Assembly: GCA_964631605.1 (NCBI GenBank)
Contig: CAZVYG010000013.1
Location: forward strand, 21,234-85,233
DNA: 64,000 bases
Reading direction: 5' to 3'
Source of the DNA: JARKQH01 sp964631605
GTDB taxonomy: Bacteria; Verrucomicrobiota; Verrucomicrobiia; Limisphaerales; UBA8199
In this document: in pieces, positions 37,208 to 45,009 of the stretch
Numbering within the stretch: the first letter of the stretch is position 1
Layout of the letters: each line of letters opens with the position of its first letter
The notes under the pieces: generated by a model
Databases searched by the model: none
Seen by the model: the letters and a program-made list of their open reading frames with translations, nothing else
Told to the model about the DNA's origin: nothing
Made by a program: the position numbers and the translations under genes

Positions 37208-39139
37208 TCACGGATGAACTGCGGAAACCGGCACGGCGCGCACCTGGACATTCGTGAACAGCTCCGAGTCTTCGATCTTGCGAAAGCGGGTGTCTGTGCC
37301 GTTCGTCCAGATCGGCGAGGTGCTGCCATCGGCGTGGCGGAGGCGGAGGTTGTCCAGATACACCTTGTAGGTGCCGGGTTTGCCGCCAACGAAGACCAGA
37401 CCTTGGCGGGGCAGCTTGCCCGGGGCGCTGCTGCACAGGCCGATGACGCGATGTTCCCACACGCCGGGACCGCCCTGGATTTCGGGGGCGGTGATCTGCT
37501 CGCGACCGAATTGGTCAATGCCTTCGCCGCGCTTGAACTCGAGCGTCAGCGACTTGTTGTCATTGCCCTGGAAGGGCGAGTAGTAAAAGCCGCGACGCAG
37601 GCTGTTCGGCGCGCAGGCGATGTCATACTCGATGAAATCGGTGGCGAACTGCTCGACATCGGCGTTGGCAATGGGAACGACCAGCCTGTCCTTGGGTTTC
37701 GATTGCGCGGTCACGGTGACGGTCACTTCAAGCACCTCGCCTTCGGGCGCGGGCCTGGCGTTGAGCTTCCGGGGCGCGGGTTGGTGCGTCAGCGCGGCGC
37801 CGAGCGATTCGGCCCACGCGTTCATCTTCGCTGTGAGTAATTTCACCACGTCGGGATGCGCCTCCGCCACGTTCGTCGCTTCGCTGAGGTCAGTGCGGAG
37901 GTCGTAAAGTTCAACGTGGTCGAAGAAGCGATGGAGCTTCCAGTCCGCCGTGCGGAGGGCGTCTTCATTTCGCCACGCCCAGTAGTAGCTCTCGACGGGG
38001 CTGGCGGTGTTGTCGCGCAGCGCGGGCCAGATGTTTTTCCCGTCGAGTGGTCGTGTTTCGGGCATCTTCAAATCCGCCATTGCCATCAAGGTCGGAAACA
38101 TGTCCAGCGCGCCGCATAGGCCATCCCATTTTCTGCCGCCGGTGACGCCACCTTGCGGCCAATGAATCACCGTGGGAAGATGAATGCCGCCTTCGTAGAT
38201 GCTGTGCTTGCCGCCTCTGAAGGGCAGGTTGCTGCCGTTTTTGGTCGCGCCGTTGTCGCTGGTGAAGACGACGATGGTGTTGTCGCGCAGGCCAAGCTGG
38301 TCGAGTTCGCCGAGGATGGCCGCGACATTCCTGTCCATCGCCATCACCATCGCGGCGTAGGTGCGTTTGGTCTGGTCGGTGACCTTGGGGTCCACCCCCT
38401 TGAGGTCGGCCTCCTTCGCCTGCAAGGGCGAATGCACGATGTGAAACGGCACATAGCAAAAGAACGGCTTGTCCTTGCTTTCGCGGATGAACGCGATGGC
38501 CCGTTGCGTGATGAGGTCCTCCGTGTAGCCCTCGTCTTGCGGGCGGAACTCGCGGTTGTGCCACCAACTGACCGGACCCCGGCCCTGAACCGTGCGGCGG
38601 GTGAAGTAATCCGCGCCGCCCCCGTAATAGACCCATGCCTCGTCAAAGCCGTGCTCGTTCACACCGAGACCGCTCTTGAGTCTCTTGTTCGGCATCGCCT
38701 TGAACGCCTTCTCAAACGCGCGGCGGTATTCCGGCGTGTCCGGATCCTCACCGTTGTGCCATTTGCCGAAGATCCCGGTGCGATAACCATTGGCCTTAAA
38801 GCCCTCGGCAAGGGTCGTCTCGGCCTTCGCCAATTCGCCGCCCGTCTCCGGCCCCGTGCCAACGCGAAACGGATGCCGCCCCGTGAGCAGCATCGCCCGG
38901 GTCGGCGAACAGACGCACCAGCCCATGAAGCTCCGCAGCTCGACGCCCTGCTTGAAGAGGCGGTCAATGTTCGGCGTCGGGATGCTGCCGCCCGGATGCG
39001 CGCTGAGGTCGCTCCAGCCGAGATCGTCGGCCAGCAGGTAAACGATGTTGGGCTTGGCGGGCGGCTTGGCCGAATCGGCGGCGTGGAGCGCGGTCAGCGG
39101 CCCGAGCAGCAGCGTGGTGAGGATGAGAATCGGTTTCAT
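37208..39139 (-). CDS. Secreted sulfatase (formylglycine-dependent, arylsulfatase A-like)
   Basis: 643 residues from the ATG at 39139. A signal peptide (MKPILILTTLLLGPLTALHA) is followed by NIVYLLADDLGWSD with metal-binding Asp38/Asp39. The sulfatase signature Cys77-Ser-Pro-Thr-Arg81 (CSPTRAMLLTGRHPFRVG) has the Cys that maturation turns into formylglycine. The C-terminal metal ligands lie in VVFTSDNGATKNG. After the catalytic domain (to about 470) there is a further beta-rich domain of 170 residues, perhaps for carbohydrate binding. A maturase is not in the window. The next gene downstream is an exported esterase, which suggests joint attack on a sulfated and acylated polysaccharide. Confidence 0.92.
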   Translation of the reverse strand: MKPILILTTLLLGPLTALHAADSAKPPAKPNIVYLLADDLGWSDLSAHPGGSIPTPNIDRLFKQGVELRSFMGWCVCSPTRAMLLTGRHPFRVGTGPETGGELAKAETTLAEGFKANGYRTGIFGKWHNGEDPDTPEYRRAFEKAFKAMPNKRLKSGLGVNEHGFDEAWVYYGGGADYFTRRTVQGRGPVSWWHNREFRPQDEGYTEDLITQRAIAFIRESKDKPFFCYVPFHIVHSPLQAKEADLKGVDPKVTDQTKRTYAAMVMAMDRNVAAILGELDQLGLRDNTIVVFTSDNGATKNGSNLPFRGGKHSIYEGGIHLPTVIHWPQGGVTGGRKWDGLCGALDMFPTLMAMADLKMPETRPLDGKNIWPALRDNTASPVESYYWAWRNEDALRTADWKLHRFFDHVELYDLRTDLSEATNVAEAHPDVVKLLTAKMNAWAESLGAALTHQPAPRKLNARPAPEGEVLEVTVTVTAQSKPKDRLVVPIANADVEQFATDFIEYDIACAPNSLRRGFYYSPFQGNDNKSLTLEFKRGEGIDQFGREQITAPEIQGGPGVWEHRVIGLCSSAPGKLPRQGLVFVGGKPGTYKVYLDNLRLRHADGSTSPIWTNGTDTRFRKIEDSELFTNVQVRAVPVSAVHP

Positions 39140-39152
39140 GGTTTGTTCTCTC

Positions 39153-39194
39153 CTAACGCTCAAGCCTGCGAAACGCAAGTCGCAAGCGAAGCCT
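39153..39194 (-). repeat. 42-nt hairpin element, copy upstream of the sulfatase
   Basis: Copy of 37103-37144 with three differences, all outside the stem. It ends 13 bases before the sulfatase ATG and merges into the ribosome-binding region (TAGGAGAG), so it lies in the likely 5' untranslated leader. Confidence 0.65.
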
Positions 39195-39256
39195 CCACGC
39201 GGCATCCCGGTGCCGCCCATGACCGGACCAATGCGCACATCACAGCCGTTGACGGG

Positions 39257-41317
39257 TTAGTCTGCCTGCCTGAGGCGGAAGAACGCGCTGGCTCCAGAAA
39301 GGTGGTTGGTCCAGCCAAACCCGTTGGTGAGTGACGCCCCTGCGGAAAACGGTCCGGCGCCATTCGTGGCGGTTTGAATCTCGGTCACGGCTGCCGCGCG
39401 ATCCCACTGCAACGCGAGGGCGCCTGGTGCGGCGGGTACTGCCACCAGCCGCGGAGCAGGGGTCGTCATGCGTTGGTGCCACTGTGCCAGCTCATCACGG
39501 TAGCCCGGGTAATCAATGTCCGGGGCGTATAACTCGCAATACGTGCTGCCGTAGGTCCCGAAGGCATAAGCCAGTCCGTCGCCCGGCGTGGCGTTGGTGA
39601 CGGCGTTCTCGTAGTTGTTAAACGGTTGGCGCCACGAAGTGAGGGCCTGAAAGCCGACCCAGGTGTTGGTTTGCGACAGATGCAGCGGCGCGCCAAAGCT
39701 GGGGACCGGTTTGCCGGAAACCGGTTCTTGCCCCGGCGCTGGCCGGCTCGCCGAAAGATTTTCCATCCAGAAACCAACCCGCGGCCGGGTGACGCCGTTG
39801 AACTCGGCCAGGATTGCCTGGCGTAATTCTTCCCACAAGGAAGGGGACGCGGTGTAGTCCGTGACCGGCCAGAAGCCGATTTGGATGAACTTGGCCGGGA
39901 AGTTGGTCGTGGCGGCGCGGAGATTGCGTTGCACCGCGTCTGTCAGCGCCGCGCGCGAATAGCCGGGCATGTCGCGGAAACGCACGGAGTCGGGGTCACG
40001 AATCGCGAGCTTCGCGCCCACCAAACCGAAGTTGGCGACCTCGAGCACGGGATGATCCTTGAGCGGCACGCCGTCAATCGGGTGGCTGGCCAGCGCTTGC
40101 AGCAGGCACTCGAGCCGCGTCAGCAGAAAGGGATCCCAAGGCACCGGCCGATCCCGCCCGAGGCTGGAATCATACCAGGTCGTCAGATCCGGCGTTTGCG
40201 CCAGCCACGCCGGTTCGGTGTTCAGCAGCAGCAACGAGAGCTTCTGGCCCAAGGCGGCGAGCCGGCGGACGTTCCAGTCAATGATCGTGAACTCAAACTG
40301 GTCCCGGGCCGGTTCCAGGGTGCTCCAACTGGCGCGCAAGACGTAGCCGGTGACAAAGTCGTTGGTGCGGATGTTGCCATCGCGCATGGGGACCCCATTG
40401 ATGTTCGTGGTGCTCGACGGACTGTCCAGCACGTAAAGCCCCCGCGGCCGCCCCGCCGCCGAAGCGGACGGCGCAGCGTTTGAAGCCAGCACCCCCCACT
40501 GAGTGAACCAATCCTTGATCAGGCCGAAGACTTCGTCCGAACGTTCGTTCACGAGACCGTGCCCCACGCCGTCAAAGAGCACGCGCTTGTTCGGCACGCC
40601 GTTGCTCGCGAGGATCGCCTGCAACAGGGCGGACTGCTCGGGCCGCACGGTCGTATCAGCCGAGCCGTGCAGCATGAGGAAGGGCGCCCGGATGCCTTGC
40701 ACTTCCTGCACTGCGGGCGAGGCGACATTGGTCTGGGTCGAGCCGGAAGTGCCGCCGGCGGTGATGGCGGCGGCGCGAAAGACGTTGGTGAGTTCGCCGC
40801 ACAACCCGGCCGTGAGAAACGCCCCCATGCTGTTTCCATACGCGGCCAGGCGATTGGTATCAACGCCGGACAGGTTGCGCAGGATGCTCAGGCACGCCCG
40901 CGCCCGCCGGCTGTTCTCCGGCGAATAGCCTTCCTGTTCAGGAATCGAGCCGCTGCCGGCATGCGTGTAGTCCGGGCCGATACCCACCACTCCCCAATTG
41001 GTCATCAGGTGCGCTTTCGGCAGCGAAAACCCGCTCGCCGTGCCCCCCTTCCCATGACTGATCAGCACCGCCGGCAGCGAGCCGGTGGTCGCAGGCTGCG
41101 ACAAGATGCCCGTGATCACAGCTCCGCCGTCACCCGGATCATAAGTCCAGTTCTCCCCCGCCAATGTGAAGCCGGGAAGCGTCTGGCAGAAGGCGTTCGG
41201 GCCGGCCAGGAGCAGCCCGAGCGACACGAGCAAAAGCCGTGAGTGCACGAGGCAATAGACGCAGACTGGCAGGGCGAAGGTTACGGGGAACACTCGCATC
41301 GCCCCCCATCCGTTCAT
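39257..41317 (-). CDS. Secreted alpha/beta hydrolase fused to a TIM-barrel-like glycosidase region
   Basis: 686 residues. An N-terminal signal or anchor (about 15-43) leads to a dienelactone-hydrolase-like domain (about 45-275) with AVLISHGKGG, nucleophile motif AAYGNSMGAFLTAG, an acidic residue in LMLHGSADTTVRPE and a His in DGVGHGLVNE. From about 290 the sequence changes: GLYVLDSPSS, TGYVLRASWSTLEPARDQFEFTIIDW and WDPFLLTRLECLLQALA recall the early strands of clan-A glycosidases (GH42-like). It ends with a beta module SAFFRLRQAD. The substrate is unknown. It is the first gene of a minus-strand set with the sulfatase (117 bases away) and the esterase. Confidence 0.72.
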   Translation of the reverse strand: MNGWGAMRVFPVTFALPVCVYCLVHSRLLLVSLGLLLAGPNAFCQTLPGFTLAGENWTYDPGDGGAVITGILSQPATTGSLPAVLISHGKGGTASGFSLPKAHLMTNWGVVGIGPDYTHAGSGSIPEQEGYSPENSRRARACLSILRNLSGVDTNRLAAYGNSMGAFLTAGLCGELTNVFRAAAITAGGTSGSTQTNVASPAVQEVQGIRAPFLMLHGSADTTVRPEQSALLQAILASNGVPNKRVLFDGVGHGLVNERSDEVFGLIKDWFTQWGVLASNAAPSASAAGRPRGLYVLDSPSSTTNINGVPMRDGNIRTNDFVTGYVLRASWSTLEPARDQFEFTIIDWNVRRLAALGQKLSLLLLNTEPAWLAQTPDLTTWYDSSLGRDRPVPWDPFLLTRLECLLQALASHPIDGVPLKDHPVLEVANFGLVGAKLAIRDPDSVRFRDMPGYSRAALTDAVQRNLRAATTNFPAKFIQIGFWPVTDYTASPSLWEELRQAILAEFNGVTRPRVGFWMENLSASRPAPGQEPVSGKPVPSFGAPLHLSQTNTWVGFQALTSWRQPFNNYENAVTNATPGDGLAYAFGTYGSTYCELYAPDIDYPGYRDELAQWHQRMTTPAPRLVAVPAAPGALALQWDRAAAVTEIQTATNGAGPFSAGASLTNGFGWTNHLSGASAFFRLRQAD

Positions 41318-41434
41318 CGGTCATAATTGCAAAATCGCATTGCCAACGCCGTCCGGTTTGCTCATGGTAGGCGCGCGAAAATGCTTCCTTTGAGCAACCA
41401 AGAACCAACCGAGTAACCCAACCGGGACCGCCCC

Positions 41435-42607
41435 GTGCGAACCATTCCAATTTTTCTGACTTTCTTCCTCATGGGTCTGGCCGACGCGATGGGGCCAATG
41501 TCGGATGCGGTGGAAAAGCACTACCACGTGAGCAAAGCGATGTCCACGCTGCTGCCGTTTTTCGTCTTCATCGCCTTTGCGATTTTCAGCGTGCCGGGCG
41601 GGCTGTTGGCCGCGCGGATCGGCAAGAAGAAGCTGTTGCTTTTGGGATTGGGGCTGAACGCGGCGGCCTGTTTGATTCCGTCGCTGCAGACGCCGGCCTT
41701 TCCGGTGCTGCTGGGTTGCATTTTTCTGCTGGGCGTCGGCACCACGTTCCTGCAGGTCGCCGGAAACCCCATCATGCGGGACGTCAGCGCCGCCGGCCAC
41801 TACAGCCGCAACCTGGCCTTTGCGCAGGGCATCAAAGGCATCGGCAGCACCGCTTCCACCTACCTGGTGACCGCGGTGACCACAATTGCGTTTTTCGCCA
41901 GCATGGGCTGGCGCGGCACCTTCCCGCTTTTCTTCATCCTCATGTCGGTCGCGTTCGTCGGGGTGCTGCTGGTGCGTGTGCAGGAAACCCAGGCGGAGGT
42001 GCCCCCCAGCATTGGATCGAGTCTCGGATTGTTGAAACAACCGGTCTTCTTCCTGGCCGTCCTTGGCATCTTTTTGTACGTGGGCGCTGAAGCCTCGATG
42101 GGGAGGTTCCTCTTTCCTGGTCTCAAGGACATGGGCGTGAGCCCTGAAACCGCCAGCCGGTTTGGTCCGGCGCTGTTCTTTCTGCTCTTGACGATTGGGC
42201 GTTTGCTGGGCGGCGTGGCCCTGACCGTGATGAGCGCGCGCACGTGCTTCCGCCTGTCGGCCCTCCTGGGGCTGGTGGGCGCCGGCGTCCTCATGACCGG
42301 GTCGCCCACTTTGGCAATTCCCGGCGTTTTTGCGGCCGGCCTGGGCTTCGCCAACATCTGGCCGATGCTCTTTTCCATCACGGTCGAGGAAAAACCCCAG
42401 TGTGCCAGCGAGCTGAGCGGGCTGATGTGCATGGCCATCTCGGGCGGGGCGATTGTCCCGTTGATCATGAGCAAGTTTGTCGGCCCGCTCAAGTCCATGG
42501 CCTTCGTCGTTCCAGCCGCTTGCTTCGCTTATCTGCTGCTGCTCTCGCTCAAAGGCGGGAAAAAGCCGGGCGGGCCCGTGGTCGAACCCCCCGCCGCCAC
42601 GACATGA
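41435..42607 (+). CDS. Sugar transporter, MFS superfamily, FucP/FHS-like
   Basis: 390 residues from a GTG at 41435; the frame is closed by TAA seven codons upstream, so this is the only possible early start. About 12 transmembrane helices are seen. Helix 1 has FLTFFLMGLADAMGP, and helix 4 has LLGVGTTFLQVAGNPIMRD, the NP motif area seen in fucose:H+ symporter-like proteins. The loop GGLLAARIGKKKLLLLG matches the family's loop 2-3. It likely imports a monosaccharide or anhydro sugar across the inner membrane. A ROK-type kinase follows about 100 bases downstream, consistent with uptake and phosphorylation. Confidence 0.85.
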   Translation: MRTIPIFLTFFLMGLADAMGPMSDAVEKHYHVSKAMSTLLPFFVFIAFAIFSVPGGLLAARIGKKKLLLLGLGLNAAACLIPSLQTPAFPVLLGCIFLLGVGTTFLQVAGNPIMRDVSAAGHYSRNLAFAQGIKGIGSTASTYLVTAVTTIAFFASMGWRGTFPLFFILMSVAFVGVLLVRVQETQAEVPPSIGSSLGLLKQPVFFLAVLGIFLYVGAEASMGRFLFPGLKDMGVSPETASRFGPALFFLLLTIGRLLGGVALTVMSARTCFRLSALLGLVGAGVLMTGSPTLAIPGVFAAGLGFANIWPMLFSITVEEKPQCASELSGLMCMAISGGAIVPLIMSKFVGPLKSMAFVVPAACFAYLLLLSLKGGKKPGGPVVEPPAATT

Positions 42608-42710
42608 GCCGATCGGCGCGGAGAATGCCGGGCCGCGGAGGCCAGCGGCCGGTTAAGAGCATAAGGCTGATCGTCTGCGCCAACCTTTGCAACCTTTAGC
42701 TGTCAAGATT

Positions 42711-43817
42711 ATGAGCCACACTCCAGATCAACGCATCGTCATGACCCTCGACGCCGGGGGCACCCATTTCCGTTTCACCGCCATGCGCGGAATGCAGGCC
42801 GTCACTGAAACAGTCACCCTCCCCGCCAACGGCGACAACCTCGACCGCTGCCTGGCGAACATCGTCGAAGGGTTCACGCGGATCAAACAACAGTGCCCCG
42901 ACCCGCCGGTTGCCATCAGCTTCGCCTTTCCCGCCCCCGCGGATTATCCCAACGGCGTGATTGGCGACCTGGGCAACCTGCCGGGTTTCCGGGGAGGCGT
43001 CGCCCTCGGCCCCATGCTCGAGCACCAGTTCGGCATTTCCACGTTCATCAACAATGATGGCGACCTGTTTGTCTATGGGGAAGCCATCGCGGGATTCCTG
43101 CCATACGTCAACGGGCTCCTGGAACAGGCCGGGAGCCCCAGGCGCTTTAAGAATCTTTTTGGCGTCACTCTCGGGACTGGATTCGGCGGCGGCATTGTGC
43201 GCGACGGCCAACTGTTCATCGGCGACAACTCGATGGCGGGCGAAATCTGGCTGCTCCGCAACAAACTCGCGCCGCAGACCAACGCCGAGGAGGGAGCCAG
43301 CATCCGGGCGGTGCGCCGCACTTACGCCGAGCAGGCCGGCGTGCCCTTCGACCAGGTTCCGGAACCGAAAGTGCTCTTCGCCATCGCCCAGGGCAAGGCC
43401 CCCGGGAACCAGGCTGCCGCGCTCGAGGCCTTCCGCCGGCTGGGCGAGGTGGTGGGGGATGCGATGGCGCAGGCCCTGACGTTGATTGACGGCCTGGCGG
43501 TGATTGGCGGCGGGGTTTCGGGTTCGTGGCCGCTATTCCTGCCGGCGCTGGTGGATGAACTTAACGGGACTTACACCGCCCCCAACGGCGCCAAATTCCG
43601 GCGCCTGGTTCAGGTGGCTTTCAATCTGGAGGATGCCGCGCAGCGCGAGCAGTTTGTCCGGGGCCAAACGCGGGAAATCGCAGTGCCGGGCACCAACCGC
43701 AAGCTGCGCTACGATCCGCTGGCGCGCATTGGAGTCGGCATGTCGCGCCTGGGCACCAGCGAGGCGGTGGCCATCGGCGCCTGCGCCTTTGCCCTGCAAA
43801 AACTGGATTCCCGCTAA
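42711..43817 (+). CDS. ROK-family protein, probable sugar kinase without zinc site
   Basis: 368 residues from the ATG at 42711; a TTG 24 bases upstream is less likely. The phosphate-binding motif MTLDAGGTHFRF, the second ATP motif NLFGVTLGTGFGGGIV and the adenosine-binding GLAVIGGGVSGSW are present, and FINNDGDLFVYGEA holds the catalytic-region Asp. The usual ROK zinc motif CxCGxxGCxE and its His (AGEIGH) are absent; the sequence here is MAGEIWLLRNKLAPQTN. It may thus be a divergent sugar kinase. It follows the FucP-like transporter. Confidence 0.82.
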   Translation: MSHTPDQRIVMTLDAGGTHFRFTAMRGMQAVTETVTLPANGDNLDRCLANIVEGFTRIKQQCPDPPVAISFAFPAPADYPNGVIGDLGNLPGFRGGVALGPMLEHQFGISTFINNDGDLFVYGEAIAGFLPYVNGLLEQAGSPRRFKNLFGVTLGTGFGGGIVRDGQLFIGDNSMAGEIWLLRNKLAPQTNAEEGASIRAVRRTYAEQAGVPFDQVPEPKVLFAIAQGKAPGNQAAALEAFRRLGEVVGDAMAQALTLIDGLAVIGGGVSGSWPLFLPALVDELNGTYTAPNGAKFRRLVQVAFNLEDAAQREQFVRGQTREIAVPGTNRKLRYDPLARIGVGMSRLGTSEAVAIGACAFALQKLDSR

Positions 43818-43829
43818 GCAAACCGCTGT

Positions 43830-43994
43830 GTGAACCAACCCGAACGGTTCCTCAAGACCTTTCAGGAGCGCCTGCCCCTGCTGAATCAGCTTCGGGAGCC
43901 GGCGGCGGAGGTTTTCCCAACTCCCGGCGCCATGCCCGGCCGAGCGCGGTTTCGCGATTTCGAGAATTACCTGCGGGCAACGCAAGAGAGTTGA
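43830..43994 (+). CDS. Possible small protein of 54 residues
   Basis: A GTG at 43830 opens 54 codons ending TGA at 43994. The peptide begins MNQPERFLKTFQERLPLLNQ and ends FENYLRATQES; the composition is protein-like, with one or two amphipathic helices. It starts 13 bases after the ROK gene stop, so it could be the third gene of that unit. No signal or membrane segment and no known family. Confidence 0.4.
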   Translation: MNQPERFLKTFQERLPLLNQLREPAAEVFPTPGAMPGRARFRDFENYLRATQES

Positions 43995-44123
43995 CTTGCC
44001 AAAGCTGATTGGCAGTATCTTGCCGGCTTATGCGGCTGGCAGCCGGAATTCCTTGCTCAGCGGCGAGTGCGGGGCAACCAGGGCGGAACCAGGCGCCGCG
44101 GCCGTGATTTGGTTCAGTCTCGT

Positions 44124-44963
44124 ATGCACAAAATAGTCTCGAAAGCCAATCTCAGCCCAAACGTGACCCGGCTGGATGTCGAAGCGCCGCGCCTGGCCCG
44201 GATTCGGCAGCCTGGGCAGTTCGTCATCGTCCACCGCGCGGAGGGGGCCGAGCGCATTCCGCTGACGATTGCGGACGCGGACCCGGAGGCGGGGACCATT
44301 ACCCTGGTGATTCAGGCGGTGGGCAAGAGCACGCGGGACCTGGTGGCGCTGGAACCCGGCGAGAGCATTGCGGACATTGCCGGGCCGCTGGGCAAACCCA
44401 CCGAGTTGATTTCGTCGGGCCGGGCGCTTTGCATTGGCGGCGGGGTGGGCACGGCGGTGGTCCATCCCATCGCCCAGGGCTTGCATCGGCGCGGCGTGAG
44501 CGTGCTGAGCATCATCGGCGGCCGCAGCAGGGAGTGGGTGATTTTTGAGAACGAACTGCGCGCGCTGGGCGACGTGATCGTTTGCACCGACGACGGCAGT
44601 TACGGACGGCGCGGCTTCGTCACCGACGCCGCGCGGGATGCGCTGGCGGCGGGGGGAATTGACGTGGTGTACGCCGTGGGACCGGTGCCGATGATGCGAG
44701 CGGTGGTCAACCTGACCAAGCCGCTGGGCGTGCGCACGATTGTATCGCTCAACCCGGTGATGGTGGACGGCACAGGCATGTGCGGCGGGTGCCGTGTCGC
44801 GGTGGGCGGCCAGACCTTGTTTGCCTGCGTGGACGGCCCCGAGTTTGACGGGCACCTGGTGGATTTCGATCTCTTGATGGACCGCCTGACCACCTACCGC
44901 CAGTTCGAGCAGGCGGCCAATGCGGCCTGCGAGGCCGACACCTGCCGCATCGGTTTGCGCTGA
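44124..44963 (+). CDS. NfnA/SudB-like NAD(P)-binding flavoprotein subunit with 2Fe-2S
   Basis: 279 residues from the ATG at 44124 (MHKIVSKANLSP, typical start of this family). An FAD-binding domain (PGQFVIVHRAEGAERIPLTI) and an NAD-binding domain (ALCIGGGVGTAVVHPIAQGL, VYAVGPVPMMRAV) are followed by the 2Fe-2S loop GMCGGCRVAVGG with a later Cys in FACVDGPEFDGHLVDF. This matches the sulfide dehydrogenase beta / NADH-dependent ferredoxin-NADP oxidoreductase subunit A family. The partner subunit is encoded 46 bases downstream. The pair may link NADH, NADPH and ferredoxin pools. Confidence 0.88.
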   Translation: MHKIVSKANLSPNVTRLDVEAPRLARIRQPGQFVIVHRAEGAERIPLTIADADPEAGTITLVIQAVGKSTRDLVALEPGESIADIAGPLGKPTELISSGRALCIGGGVGTAVVHPIAQGLHRRGVSVLSIIGGRSREWVIFENELRALGDVIVCTDDGSYGRRGFVTDAARDALAAGGIDVVYAVGPVPMMRAVVNLTKPLGVRTIVSLNPVMVDGTGMCGGCRVAVGGQTLFACVDGPEFDGHLVDFDLLMDRLTTYRQFEQAANAACEADTCRIGLR

Positions 44964-45009
44964 GGAACCCGCCCCGCGCCGCTTTCTCAAAACCTCTCCT
45001 CTGCCAATT

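Noticed and set aside
44010..44024. TGGCAGTATCTTGCC as a sigma-54 promoter of the NfnA-like gene
   Set aside because: The distance between GG and GC is one base too short, which normally abolishes sigma-54 recognition.
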